Shown: positions 27,301 to 37,249, counted from the first letter of the stretch. The stretch is 64,000 nucleotides of DNA from Metallyticus violacea (GCA_030762175.1 CM060833.1:73768001-73832000); one strand, 5' to 3'. Notes: generated by a model from the sequence alone, not told the origin. Numbers and translations are program-made.

Positions 27301-29936
27301 CACCAAATTTACCATATCCTTGAGATCTTTTTAATTGTGTTTAATGACCGTTTTAATACTGAGAAATCACAGGCGGTGGACACTGATGATACACGAGATA
27401 AAATTATAAATTGGGAAAGGATGTTTCTATAACGAAGGCAGTGTGTCTAAATTTAGAATACCTTCCGTCATTTACCATTTGTAAGAAATATGGAAAACCT
27501 GGAACGGTGAACGGTACTGGCGGGAATCGAACGCCAGAGCTCCCGTCACGAGTTCGTGCCTTAATGAGCTCGGCCACGGGTGTCAGTTTGAGATGCTGGT
27601 AGTCTTTACATCTCCCACCAAAAGATTTCTAATGAGGCATTTCATATTGGATGAAACATCAACAATCCCACTCTCGTTTACACCCGAACTCAAAAGATGT
27701 GAACATTTCATGTCGTATTTTGGTGTTTTTTGCCTCCTTTTTGACATTTTCCACCCTTCGGTGTAATATTCAAGATTCTGCGTTCATTTTTATCTAACTT
27801 CAACATTTCTTGCTCTGTTCTTTCAGTGACCATTTTTGTTTTCCATGAAATATGAATATTTTCATTGTGTTCCTCTTAATTTCTATATTGTAAATCTGTC
27901 TGAAAATTACTATCAATAATCTTCTCAAAATGTCTCTAATTTTTCTATTCCTAAGGAATACTGCTTGGTATTATAATCTTTATCTGCATATTCTACGAGA
28001 CTTTCAGAGTAACATCACCAAAAAAAATGGATTTGATAGTTTTCTTCATCTATATTGATACCACATAAAGGTGTACTTTTCAGAATACTAAGTTTAGAAG
28101 GCTATTGAATGTTTTAATGACACACGGTCTTAAACTGCTTGTTAAGAGAAAGAACCGTACCCGTCATATCTTTTCTTTTGTTTATTTCTAAATATTATCC
28201 CAAGTAATCGCCCCCTATGTTCTGAATTTTAGTCTCATTTAGATTGAATTATTTCGGATGGAGGAGAATACTTCGATACATGAGCCTCGCGGCTGGCCCT
28301 TTGTGTCTATGTTCCCAATGAGGGCTCTCCGGGAAGAAAGTGATGAAGACACCGAACGGCCAGGATCATGGCGGTGAGGGCCGGATGGGGTCCATGGCAT
28401 GTTTCCAGATAGATCAACTTGGGAGGAAACCCCTCCCAAGGAATCAGAGTCCCTCAGAAGGACCGTTTTCATACTAGACCGAGAGCTGAAACCTTTACAA
28501 ACGCAAGGCACAATTACTCTGTGGCAGCTAACCTCGCCCTGGCACTTTCGACCTGTAACAGAACCGAAACAAAATAGGAGAGCGAAAATTACCATGAATA
28601 TAAATACCTACTCATCGCAGCATTCGCCTCAGTGACCGGGGAAAACCACGAAAAAACTGAAGGTGTGAATGACCGGTTCAACGAGAATTGAACTCGGTAC
28701 CTAACGAATGAGAGTCTCAGGTCTTATGGCGAGATCCACCCCTCTCGGTTTTAGTTCATATTAATGTATATGTGTTCTACTGTATCAAATGCTTTAGTAA
28801 AGTGAGTCATAGTATGTTATATTAATTTATAGTGCAATAATTGTATAACATTATGAAAGTCTTATACGTTTTGTAATAGCAATATTGATAAAATAATGTG
28901 TGTCTACTAATTTTTATTATAAATGCGATGTCTTCTTTTATTACACATATGACGTCATTGCTATTGCTATTACTAAATTTAGGCAATGCAAGAAAATATA
29001 GCCCACGTTTAAAAGACTGAATAGTCAACCATATGGAGCACGTCTTATAATTCTAATTATCAAAAAATACGATTAATTGAATGAACAATAAAATATTAAG
29101 CATATTTCAGAACAGGTTAATATTTTCATTTTCTATTAATTTTCTTCCTTCGGGAGAGAAGTAAAACTGTTGACTTCATGTCGTAGATTTACGGCACGCT
29201 AAGAACCTCAAACCTGAAAAAAGAGAATTTTGAGCAAAATTTATTGGCTGTTTTAAGCCTCCAATAGAATGGGACGCTGATGATCTGAGATGTTAAAGAA
29301 ACATCCAAAAATAAATAAATAAATGTTATTAATTCACGTGATAGCTAATTCTAATTTATTTACTTTCACATTCATAAGTAGGGTCTATAAGAATGTTTGG
29401 CAATTATGTATTCTGCAATGCAAATGATTCTGTTTTCAGTAATACATACTTTTTTCTTTAATATTATTGTATCATAGTAACAACATTTTAGCAATGAAAA
29501 GAATTAATTGACATAATGTCATACAACTAATATCATAATGAAGCATTTTATTAATGATTTTGATCAATGACAGAGACTGTTTATAATTCCGGTAAGGTGT
29601 TTATGATACTGTGTTGAACTACTCGACTTTTTATAATAGTAATTATACGTTATTAATTTCAGGAGTACTGCACGTTGATTGATTAGAATATCTTTTACAC
29701 AAATGTTAATTTTCCTTAAGTAGCATTATTTTATATCTCAAACACATATCATGGGCTGTTTTAGGGACACAAGTATAAGCGTCACAGCAGAGGTGACTTC
29801 CAAATACCACTTCGCCGCTCACATGGGACAGCTGATAGCCGGAGTCGACGGAACCGGCTGTCATAATTTCTACCCCATGTGTCCTTTCCCGGCTCTTCAA
29901 GTGTTAAACATGATGAAGAAGGTGCGGATTCGATAG
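6200..29936 (+). CDS. Secreted cysteine-containing protein, three exons
   Basis: The coding sequence is join(6200..6392, 26307..26451, 29765..29936) and gives 169 residues. All donors and acceptors are GT-AG. The junctions have matching phases (one base carried over from exon 1, two from exon 2), and the joined frame is open to TAG at 29934. Residues 1-20 form a hydrophobic signal peptide (LVLLVILFFLLTG). K38-R39 is a possible prohormone-convertase site. Residues 40-62 are Ser/Asp/Glu-rich. Cysteines are C84, C90, C145 and C152, enough for two disulfides. N93-A-T95 is a sequon. The conserved-looking core runs from NSCLPKLICELNA to LTESEKSLLSLIR, followed by GTGCHNFYPMCPFPAL and a basic tail. 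I infer a protein or peptide precursor entering the secretory pathway. I cannot assign a named family, receptor or reaction. Confidence 0.8.
6393..8402. other. Intron 1, proximal part
   Basis: AT-rich intron sequence beginning at the GTGAGT donor. A short poly-A tract lies at about 6590-6604. No further exon or transposon is recognised. The - strand frame 7518-7742 has no supporting context. Confidence 0.5.
8403..8670 (-). repeat. SINE1 copy
   Basis: It carries the family hallmarks in reverse orientation: the TTAACGCCAGTTTTTACTAC tail complement, the CCTAAGTTTAGGGTACCTCC block, and a tRNA-like head with a GTTCGAA-type B box around 8610. It lies in intron 1. The two overlapping - strand frames are repeat-derived. 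Confidence 0.9.
8671..11099. other. Intron 1 sequence
   Basis: No exon with matching splice sites and no identifiable transposon. Composition is more balanced between about 8990 and 9450, but that stretch has no open coding frame. Frames at 9745-9969 and 10169-10450 lack similarity I can recognise. Confidence 0.45.
11100..12660 (-). mobile_element. Non-LTR retrotransposon relic, RT to C-terminus
   Basis: Broken frames on the - strand read as a LINE-type reverse transcriptase. A CGFRTSRS-like motif is near 12330, a KAFDxVDHxLL-like motif near 12220 and a LLFANDILFIFE motif (the YADD/FADD position, here FAND) near 11970. A QAIEMHFL block lies near 11250, in the typical C-terminal thumb/connection region. 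Many stops and frameshifts make it inactive. A SINE1 copy is inserted at 11638-11915. The element sits antisense in intron 1. Confidence 0.65.
11638..11915 (-). repeat. SINE1 copy with target-site duplication
   Basis: A full-length reverse-oriented copy, flanked by the direct repeat TTTTGTAGTC at 11621-11630 and 11916-11925. That is the signature of LINE-machinery retrotransposition into the older non-LTR relic. Confidence 0.92.
12661..14619. other. Intron 1 sequence
   Basis: No exon found. A perfect 20-bp palindrome lies at 12997-13016 and a poly-T run near 13210. The - strand frame 14051-14335 is AT-driven and has no supporting context. Confidence 0.45.
14620..15070 (-). mobile_element. 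Non-LTR retrotransposon relic, C-terminal end
   Basis: The - strand encodes, with frameshifts, the classic C-terminal signature of many LINE ORF2 proteins: WAGHVARLPNSRWGY, then RRGRGRPRMRWTDFFRKAAG, then WTSVARDNNTWM. Upstream is an LPTLLYGRGT-like block after the reverse transcriptase. No active-site region remains. The + strand frames here are shadows. Confidence 0.8.
15071..17829. other. Intron 1 sequence
   Basis: AT-rich. No exon, RNA gene or identifiable repeat was found, apart from TTAACA-rich sequence beginning near 17770 that may belong to the element that follows. Confidence 0.45.
17830..18413 (+). mobile_element. TIR DNA transposon remnant, possibly Harbinger-like
   Basis: Inverted ends: GTTTCATCAACCAATGTTAA near 17838 on the left, and its near-complement TTAACATCTGTTGATGAAAC at 18389-18408 on the right, followed by CGGCCCCC. 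The interior is rich in TTAACA strings. A + frame at 17940-18185 (81 residues, starting MAVVNTAADVEILYLD) lies inside. I do not recognise it as a transposase. It could be an accessory ORF or chance. The superfamily label rests only on the style of the ends. Confidence 0.5.
18414..21400. other. Intron 1 sequence
   Basis: No exon or transposon identified. There is a poly-G tract at 18801-18810 and an A/G-rich tract at about 21150-21210. Confidence 0.45.
21401..21668 (+). repeat. SINE1 copy, near full length
   Basis: Best reference copy of the family. The head GCCACGGGTGGCCGAGGTCG plus TTAAGGCGCGGAC forms a tRNA-Leu/Ser-like A-box arm, and GGGTTCGAATCCCGCC is a good B box, so it has an internal Pol III promoter. 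The body has CCTCCCTGGCTGAGG and GGTACCCTAAAC blocks. The tail is GTGGTGCCTCAGTAGTAAAA then CGGGCGTTAAACACTA. Imperfect flanking repeats GTATTTAACT and GTATTTGAACT suggest a target-site duplication. Confidence 0.93.
21669..22379. other. Intron 1 sequence
   Basis: No supported exon. A more GC-balanced patch at about 22140-22340 has open frames on the - strand, but no matching donor, so I do not call it a gene. Confidence 0.4.
22380..23310 (+). mobile_element. Non-LTR retrotransposon relic, C-terminal ORF2
   Basis: Consecutive + frames give a decayed post-RT segment: MAMTAIRQCLNRMAVMEV, then a GGEIWGIEEAWC-like block (here GEIWGIEEA followed by a stop), then LVLGVLNNTTNAGALIELG (typically PNNAPNAA in relatives). 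A C-terminal zinc-knuckle-like region follows at 23109-23309, but the first cysteines are mutated. Stops at about 22505 and 22573 disable it. Its orientation matches the host gene. The 153-residue frame at 22617-23078 is the longest intact piece. Confidence 0.7.
23500..24185 (+). repeat. Tandem ~340-bp dimer, likely LINE 3' UTR
   Basis: Two diverged direct copies, at about 23506-23840 and 23842-24180. Both contain TTAGCTGATAAAATAAT or its variant, then TTTATTTTAGTG(C/T)C, GGTTGGGTCG-like and CTGATGAACCGGGGACTGG, and then TGTAATTTGTATTT near the end. The position directly after the ORF2 relic suggests a duplicated 3' untranslated module. Confidence 0.7.
24186..25825. other. Intron 1 sequence
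   Basis: The first ~550 bp are less AT-rich and may be further decayed element. The - strand frame 24534-24719 has no recognisable similarity. No exon was found. Confidence 0.4.
25826..26092 (+). repeat. SINE1 copy, head shortened
   Basis: The body and tail are typical (GTGGTGCCTCAGTAGTAAAA, GGGCGTTAAACACCATTC). The head lacks about 13 bp covering the ACGGGTGGCCGAG part of the A-box arm, so the Pol III promoter is probably dead. It lies about 215 bp upstream of exon 2. Confidence 0.9.
26307..26451 (+). CDS. Exon 2: Cys-x5-Cys core
   Basis: A 145-bp exon with no stop in the used frame, while both other frames stop. The acceptor is GTTTCAG|CAG, with a TACTAAT-type branch sequence about 20 bp upstream. 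The donor is ATTAG|GTAAGC. It encodes residues 65 to 112 and part of codon 113, including C84, C90 and sequon N93. The acceptor is a tandem NAGNAG: use of the second AG would remove one alanine and keep the frame. The longer ORF 26194-26406 is in another frame and unrelated. Confidence 0.8.
26452..27334. other. Intron 2, proximal part
   Basis: Begins at the GTAAGC donor. Overlapping + frames at 26962-27266 are unrecognised and have no supported splice context. Confidence 0.4.
27335..27586 (-). repeat. SINE1 copy, diverged
   Basis: A reverse copy in intron 2: GTTTAATGACCGTTTTAATA tail complement, ACAGGCGGTGGACACTGATG, and a head with GGGAATCGAACGCCAGAGC and CTCGGCCACGGGTG. More mutated than the others. 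Confidence 0.85.
28255..28750 (-). repeat. SINE2-family repeat
   Basis: The longest copy of this family. The - strand reads from a tRNA-like head (GGTACCGAGTTCAATTCTCG as B box) to TTTTTTCGTGGTTTTCCCC and GGTCACTGAGGCGAATGCTG, then a 3' part containing CTCATTGGGAACATAGACAC. It is related to the repeats at 470-850, 43285-43660 and 53620-54060. It lies in intron 2. The 118- and 78-residue frames over it are not genes. Confidence 0.75.
28751..29142. other. Intron 2 sequence
   Basis: AT-rich with no feature I can support. Confidence 0.5.
29143..29323 (+). repeat. SINE3 fragment, 5' truncated
   Basis: Contains CTTCCTTCGGGAGAGAAGTA, CATGTCGTAGATTTACGGCA and a GATGATCTGAGATGTTAAA tail followed by (AAAT)n. 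The tRNA-like head is missing. Located about 440 bp upstream of exon 3. Confidence 0.85.
29765..29936 (+). CDS. Exon 3: C-terminal Cys pair and stop
   Basis: The acceptor is GCTGTTTTAG|GGACAC. The first base completes Arg113. The exon encodes residues 114-169, including the GTGCHNFYPMCPFPAL block (C145, C152) and the basic end KKVRIR, then TAG. The in-frame ATG at 29751 lies in the intron and is not needed once exon 2 is joined. The - strand frame over this segment is a shadow. Confidence 0.82.
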
Positions 29937-32334
29937 CCATCTGTCTACGACGTAAGAAGCCTTACGATCAATCTTGAGGATTATCCGTGAAGAAAGTGCT
30001 TTGTTCCCGATATGACCAGCACTGAGGTGCAGGAAGGAAAGTGCGGTTGCTTGAGCTAAAACATGACATTGCGTTATAATGTGCTAATGTTTCGACCAAA
30101 GGATGTGATATTAAGCCTTCAAACGGAGGATTCATAAACTATCAGAATTTCGTTTAGAAAATGAGGCAATTTGCCTGAAATATCGGATGGTTAAACAGTT
30201 CACGTTGTTTTATTAGCATTTGAAACCCCAAGGGTCTTGTGTAGTAATCTACTTTATCTCGGAACGTCACCGTGCAGTGTAAAAACTTTTGACCGTGAAG
30301 TTAAACATACGCCTGAAGACAGTTTAGCAGGTAGATAGCTCTCCTTATCATTGGACAAGTATAAAACCTTGATTTATTAAAACCAGGTGTGGCAGAAGCA
30401 CAAGGTTAAACTGGCAACCTAGAAACTATTGAGTGACTTTTTTACTATTATTTAGAACAACATCCTTAAAGTATAACAGTAATGTTAATGTTGTCATCAA
30501 ATTTGAGGTTTTTAAAAGAGAAGTTTTAGTTAAAATAACACTGGAACATAAAATATCTACTATTTTTATATATTTCTCTTTTGTCATTAACGTACCTGAA
30601 AAGACATAATTTGGTTGTATAAAATGCATTTTAACACTAAAACCCTATAGTTTTCTTCACGTTGCTCTCATTAAAAATATAGTAGCAAATTCCAAATATA
30701 AGACTGGAGTGGTCAATAGCAGCACAAACAATATGTTTGAAATGTTTCAAGCTGGGAAATTGAATTTGAAACATACCAAGCAAACAACAAAGCCTATATC
30801 AAACTAGGATAGGATCTGACTAGCATGGAAAGAAATAATTAATATAAATGAACCAACATTCAAAAAATGCTTCTAGTCAGAGTGGAAAAACCATCTTGGA
30901 GCAGATCAGAAACTTACTATTTAATTTTAGAGGCTAATTATGAAAATTAAAATTCAACCAATTTAGTTTACTATTGTGTGTTTCAATGATAATCTTAAAA
31001 TAGAATAGAAAAACAGGCGTTGAATGTTATAACCTGATGAAAACTGCAATTAAGTAAAATCTTCATTAAAGTTAATTGAGATTAAAAGAATCCTTTAGAT
31101 ATAAACAAAGAAGATATAAAAGAAATAGACATACTTAGCATAATCAATGCTGCTCTAAATATACACATAAATAATTAAAACATTCCAGTCACTATAGAAG
31201 AGATTCAACACCAAAATAACACCCAGCAATAAAAAAATGAGTAAATGTTAAAAGAATGAGCTCTAAGCTCCATTGAGCCCCATACTTTCAAGTCTTGAAA
31301 TAAACAATGATTACGATTTTGTTATATTATGAATACATTTTAAAAATTGGTAAGCAGATGTGTTGGTGAAAGTTGAAATTTAAGAGCACAATATTGAACT
31401 AACTGTAGAAGAACTTTATGTCAAACTAAAACTTACAAAAAATGGTTAAACAACTTACATTTTTAAGGCTTATGTGAACAGATTTTAAACTATGGCAGAT
31501 AAAAAAATTAATTCAATTTTTCATTACTTACTTACATTGTGCTTGATTATTTTATTTTCCATTGAATGGAATTTGAAAGTTAAAGAGCAATAATGTCTAT
31601 AAAGAGGAAAGTTGCAGAGGCCCATGGTTCCTATATTGAAACTAGATATTAGTCAACTAGCTTTTTATTTGATAGTTCCTGTGGTTTTAAATAAACAGTA
31701 ATCACTAGAAATATTTAGCGATTATAAATTTATGCAAAATAAGTCAATTATATATTTGATCTGGACATCATATGATCTTGTCATGAGTTATTGAAATTGA
31801 TTATGTCTGATGTATAATAAATATCAGGATATGTTAATAAATGGAACAAACAAATGATTTCCTAAATATGCAATGATACAATATCTCAGTAAAACACACA
31901 TACTGTAAAGTGCTTCTTAGGTCCAAAATCTATTACCTCTAGAAATGAAATATGACTTTGTTGTTGTCAAGAAAGACATTTTGAAACATATTAGGCAATA
32001 TAGGAAGCTAAGAATAATTTTAATGTTGTTTGTATGTTGCAAGTTTCAAATAAATCTTTTTCTTAATATACATCTGTTTAGTAAGAATAAGTTACATTGT
32101 ATACACTAAGTACTTGAGTACATGTAGTGAGATTGCTGCCTTTAAAACATACATCTTGCAATAATGCAACATATATTTATGCAATATTATAAATATTGTA
32201 TAATAATCCATAGTTATTTAAAATAATTGTGGATTAGTATACAAAAATAAAAATAATTAAGTTGCATATTCATTCTCAACAAGTCCCTTAACACACACAT
32301 ACATACACGATATGTACACGCACTCTTATGTCTA
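29937..32334. other. 3' flank of the gene and intergenic AT-rich DNA
   Basis: The first several hundred bases are probably 3' untranslated sequence. I see no convincing poly(A) signal close to the stop. An AATAAA at about 31228 is too far away to rely on. No other gene is supported. The - strand frame at 30426-30629 is AT-driven. Confidence 0.4.
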
Positions 32335-32577
32335 TTTTCCAGCAGTGTAGAAGTATTCAAATGATTCCTCCAGTCAACAAAGAGCACAATTCATATATCT
32401 TCACACTCAAATCGCTCTTAAGTAAAAATAAAATCTCTCGGTTCGAATTCGGGGCTGTAAGGTGGATGAGGTAGGATTCCCCAGCTTGTTTTGGCGACTG
32501 ATCAAAATAAGATCAGTGATGTGTAGCTTAGCATTATCGTGTTTTAATATAACTTCTTTGCTTGATTGGGGCGGGGG
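32335..32577 (-). mobile_element. Mariner-type transposase relic, C-terminal part
   Basis: The - strand reads VILKHDNAKLHITDL (the second-Asp motif HDNA of mariner DDE transposases) and then, after a frameshift, HPPYSPEFEPRDFIF (the third-Asp motif, usually SPDLAPSDF). A stop follows shortly. Only this C-terminal catalytic half remains, and it is inactive. A SINE-like sequence abuts or interrupts its upstream side. Confidence 0.78.
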
Positions 32578-32830
32578 AGGATATTTCTGTATTTCAGTTT
32601 CGCCCAAGAGTGACTGATAGTGCCTAAGCCCACAGAGGGAGGGAGACACCAAGTGGCCAAGACCCACAGATATAAAATGGGAAAGCAGATAATTCGTGGT
32701 AAAGAAAAGTTCTGTCCCAGCAACCAAAGGGAACCATGAAAGAACCCAAGGTCAGGATGGGATTTTAACTAAGGGGTTTTAACGCGGCACTCCCGAAAGC
32801 GAATCCCAAGTGCTACCTCCTGAACCACTT
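32578..32830 (-). repeat. tRNA-derived SINE-like repeat
   Basis: The - strand begins with AGTGGTTCAGGAGGTAGCAC, resembling an A-box arm, has a TTAAAATCCCATCC B-box-like segment, and then TTTCATGGTTCCCTTTGG. The last resembles the TTTCGTGGTTTTCCCC block of SINE2. It may be a divergent SINE2 copy or a separate family. Confidence 0.45.
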
Positions 32831-32892
32831 TAATCGTTTCTTTGTTGATATTTTAACGATTTCTTTTGTGTGTGTGGGTTTTTTTTTTTTTT

Positions 32893-33153
32893 TTAACGCC
32901 CGTTTTTGTTTTTGCTACTGAGGGGCATCACAGACGGAGGAGACTAGTGATGAATGAGATGGTAAATTGCGAAATATTTTTTATAAAGGAAGGAAGCATT
33001 CCAGGTCTAAGTTTAGGGTACCTTCCCAGCATTTGTCATTTATGAGAACTGAGGAAAACCTTGAAAAAACCTCAGTCAGGGAGGAACGGTTCTGGTGGGA
33101 TTCGAAACCCTGACCTCCCGCTCAATAGTTTGCACCTTAACGATCTCGACCAT
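32893..33153 (-). repeat. SINE1 copy
   Basis: A reverse copy with TTAACGCCCGTTTTTG, CTAAGTTTAGGGTACCTTCC and a mutated head ending CTCGACCATG. A T-rich run immediately precedes it. Confidence 0.9.
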
Positions 33154-33395
33154 GATTAGACTAGATGCACTGCATTTTATTGATTTTGTAATCGTAAATA
33201 GTTTTTACTGCTTCACATTATACAACGCATTCGCATGATGGCAACCAATAAGCTGGCAGAACGAAACACATCTTTCATGATTTGTCGACTTCTACCTTTG
33301 GTTAGATATTTCATAAACGGAACTGGAACAAAATCTACCGTAGAATTTTGCTCTACGGTTATAACAATATGGAATCACCCACTGCATAAAATAAT

Positions 33396-33396
<1 letters not shown>

Positions 33397-33451
<55 letters not shown>
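33397..33451. repeat. (TTA)n microsatellite
   Basis: About 18 tandem TAT/ATT triplets. They produce a poly-tyrosine frame that is not a protein. Confidence 0.95.
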
Positions 33452-36400
33452 GGAAAGGCATGTACTTACCTCCCTTCCCCCTCTAAACCTTCCTCTATAG
33501 CAGAGTGGAGATCGCAACGGCTGTTTAGCGCTTTCTGCCCTAGCTCAATTGTTTTATCGTTCCTGTAATTGAAGTCATCTTTGAAGAGGAAAAAACTGTT
33601 ATATTATTACAAAGTCACTTTATAGCATTTAAAACTGTTTATTGTGTTAGACTAAAAACAGCTCGCAAAACGTAGCTCTCGGTTATTTCCTAAGATGCCC
33701 TTAATATGTTTTCATTAAATATTTCTTTAAAATTGTGCCAAGATTTATTTTTTCTCCCAGAAAATTTAAAATCTTCTGCAACATTTTTTATTTAATATCC
33801 GTTTGGGCTGACATACTTCTGATCGTCTCAGACAATCTAAATCATTTATTTTTAGATTATTCAGTTTATTTTTATATATCCTATCGTACTATTCGTTTGG
33901 ATTGGCTTTGCTTTTTACAGCAAAGAAAACTTGACAGATCGCAGTAGAGCATTCAATGCTCAATATGTTCTTATAAATCAATAATATACTAATGCTACTT
34001 AAAGTAAGACCCTAAAAATGGATGGAATGTTTTTAATAATAAATAAAATGGTAAGGGCTAAGTATCCCGGAAGATGTTTCTTCAGTTATGGTGTCATGCC
34101 TCCAGTTCATGAAATGAGCATGTTTGCCTAATTCTCTTAGTCTTTATTTTAGTGTGCACCTATTTAGTTTGTCCCTCGTTCGAGAACTCCAGCGGTCTTG
34201 TGACCTTGTAGCCAGACAGTTTCTTACTGCTCTATGAAATAGGTACTGAGGCGATATTTTTAAGACAGAGGCCGTTATTTAAACGTTCTAATGCTAAATG
34301 ATGTATTAAATGACAAGACACATTCGTCATGCGTTTTGCATCTTTGGTTAGAAAAATCTCTCCTTTGTTTATTTTTAATATGTCATTTTGTATCTTCACG
34401 TTTATTTCTCCACGCGAAAGTGTAATATTCTGAAATCTTAATTAATTGCTAATAATCGTGAAATGTGAAGAAATGATACAAACGTGACTAGTTTTTCTGC
34501 ACAACTAAAGATCGTTTACAAGTGTAAAATAATGTATATTCTTACCTATTTCCAACTATTTACGATAAATCCTCCATATTTGTTGCTATATCTCATCCCA
34601 TTTAGTTTTGTTTATTAAAGACAGGAAAGCAAAGACATTTAGAATGAAATTAGACATTATTATAACATCTAAGAACGAGTAATTAAAATATCCTTAGTAA
34701 TTTTAAACATCAAGTACTTCACCCGTTCAGCTCGCAATATTCTAACAAATTTAAGGGTGCATTACTAAAAGCTCGCTAAGATATCTTTAATTTTATTAAG
34801 TGTTATAGATGCTGAAATTGCTGTTATTTCACACTAGGACAATTAATTCATAAAGTAATTAAATTTTAAGTTTTCTTCAGGGCTATTTTTGTTAAAGTAC
34901 TGCATACCTCAATGAAGTTATTATTTAATTAGAATGTCTGTGTACACGTATGTGTATATTTTATTACTTCCAGGTCTCTGGTAGAAAGCTACAGTTTATT
35001 TGCATTAAGCCAATAAAAATAATCTTGCAATTACAGGAATGTACATCTGGGTGAGCAGTAGAAGCTTTCACAGAAGCTGCTCATTCTCACACTGTTAATA
35101 ATTATTTCCGCTCACAGTGAGCGAAAGTCGGGTGTAAATCTGTTAAGTAGTTCATAAAACTGCATTGGTGCACAACAGAGTGGTGTATTTGACATATCTT
35201 TCAACATACAGCCTACAGCAACAGATTCAGTATTGTAGATCAAATATGAATGACAAAGGTATTTTTACGGTATAATGCTGAGCGGGATATAAATAACTAA
35301 ACATTTAACGCTAATAAATTAATTATTGAAAACAATAAAATTGCAATAATACACTACAGGATCCTGTGTGCATATGTCATCTAGAGATGAAATTAGTTAA
35401 CGGAAGTCCGGCATAATTTACTATAGAAGCATTACAGTGTCATTTGAAAGGCTGTTTAAGGTGAACTATGTTATTTTCTGAATTCAGATAAGGGCTATTT
35501 GAAACGTCCTTTATAGAGAGAGATTAGCTCATGCATGTCAAATTTGAAAGTGTTAGAGAACCTAATGGGTATTGTAAAAGAATTTATGGTAACCCTGTAA
35601 TGACATGGTGACGCTATAGGTCTAACGTTTTAAGCTATTCAGACTTTTACATTGGGGTAGCATTTATTTGTTTAATAACATCCATTACCTTTTGACTTTA
35701 TTTTATATGCAGAATAGACTGAAAAGAGTCATTTAGGGCCAAATTCAAAACACATTTGCCTATTCTATCTAACGTTTCATCTCTAAACTAAAAAAATGTT
35801 AATATTAAGTGAGATTTATCATTTTTAACAGAAACTCAAAAATAGTTGGAAATTGGGTATTTTAACTACCTGCTATTAGCGGTGGAAAAATATTTCTAAA
35901 TTCTATGTTTTGGAAAAGAGATGGCGGTATTTTGTTCAACCGTTCCTACTAATATTTCTATGCAAACTTTACCTAATTAAATTATATTTTATATCCAGTA
36001 TAAAATATCATCTGCATTAGCATGCTATGTCTAAAAATAGATTAAAGAATATTTGCCATGTGTTCTCATTTATATATACCTTATTTCCGGACCTATAGCA
36101 ATTCAAGTGTTAGGATGGCGTTATTTGGGAAGACATCACTCTTGTGACGTCATATCATGGACTTCTGTGATAGGGAACATTTGAAAGTGATATCCTTCAA
36201 GAAGCAAATAAAGGAATTTTATTCTTGAATATATTAGCGCCACAAAAATTGCAGTTAAAAAACTACGATTGCTTTGTTGTACACCTTTATGCTTTTCATC
36301 CACTTTGCAGCACATATAGGCTTTACCTACATGCTGCTACCCAGCTTTTGTGACAGTTTCATTTGTGAGATTACTGTTAAAGTACCAAAATGATTATGAT

Positions 36401-36556
36401 TATGATTTATGAGTCAATTGTATCTTGTAGTATACCAATAAACCATAAATAATAAGAACATTTATTTATATCATTATTATAATCAGTCAGAAACACAAAG
36501 TACTAAAAATTTGACTTTCAACTTAATTATTTTGTAATTTTATGGTTCCAAATCAT

Positions 36557-36560
<4 letters not shown>
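33452..36560. other. AT-rich intergenic sequence
   Basis: No exon, RNA gene or identifiable transposon was found in about 3.1 kb. The frame at 33735-33947 is AT-driven. Confidence 0.45.

Positions 36561-36601
<41 letters not shown>
36561..36601. repeat. (TA)n microsatellite
   Basis: TA run of about 41 bp. Confidence 0.95.
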
Positions 36602-36604
<3 letters not shown>

Positions 36605-36605
<1 letters not shown>

Positions 36606-36920
36606 AGGCTTTCAGTTATATTTTGAGAAAAAATCTCTTTCAGCATTAGAAGCACGCAAACACATAAGCCCATGATGAATACATTTTTCTCAGCAAACTT
36701 TCCTACTTTTACTAGTAGAACTTTGTTTAATCCCTTTTTCAACGTGGTTTGTATGCACCTTGCTCTGGACAAGTGTGCTCCTCACACGAGTCGCGTTTTT
36801 TCCACCAACTCTTGAATTGCAGTATTTACACAGCATTGTATTACTTTCACTGATATATAATCCATGTGCATGTTCACTGACGTGAGATACAACGTTAACT
36901 TCCCCTCTTCGACCCATTGT
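36605..36920 (-). pseudogene. CGGBP1/hAT-like zinc-finger relic
   Basis: The - strand starts at 36917 and reads a region with MLCKYCNSRV (the first Cys pair of a BED-like finger) and VHTNHVEKGIK (the histidine pair), then, in another frame, a FIMGLCVCVLLMLKEI-like helix. The order C-x2-C...H-x3-H with a following FI-DLC segment resembles CGGBP1-like proteins derived from hAT transposons. Frame breaks and the adjacent TA tract indicate a pseudogene or transposon relic. The match is by eye only. Confidence 0.5.
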
Positions 36921-37249
36921 GGTCCTTCACTTTCAACTAGCCTTGCAGTTATGGCAAAACGTTTCTAAGAATTTTTATCAATTTTTCATTGATACAAGGT
37001 TTTTCTTAAACTACTACTAAATAGGAGAGAGGAAAATTTTCGAGACATAGCCGTCCTCTCGAGTTTATTAACTTCATAACAATTAAATACTACGAGACAT
37101 TTAAGTACTAAAGTTAAAATTGTGGTTAGCTTTAAAGTTATATATGAAAACAGATTAGATAATTATAAAACTTAATGAAGTGGATCATTTAAGGACATAC
37201 AAAATTAAAAGATCGAATGGAGGCTACACAGATTAAGAATATGATTAAT
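36921..37249. other. Intergenic sequence between relics
   Basis: Nothing I can support. It may be the decayed 5' part of the non-LTR element that follows. Confidence 0.4.

Noticed and set aside
28239..28635. 118- and 78-residue ORFs on opposite strands
   Set aside because: Both lie in a SINE2 copy, with relatives at other positions that do not keep the frames open.
33235..33486. ORF with a poly-tyrosine run
   Set aside because: A translation of the (TTA)n microsatellite.
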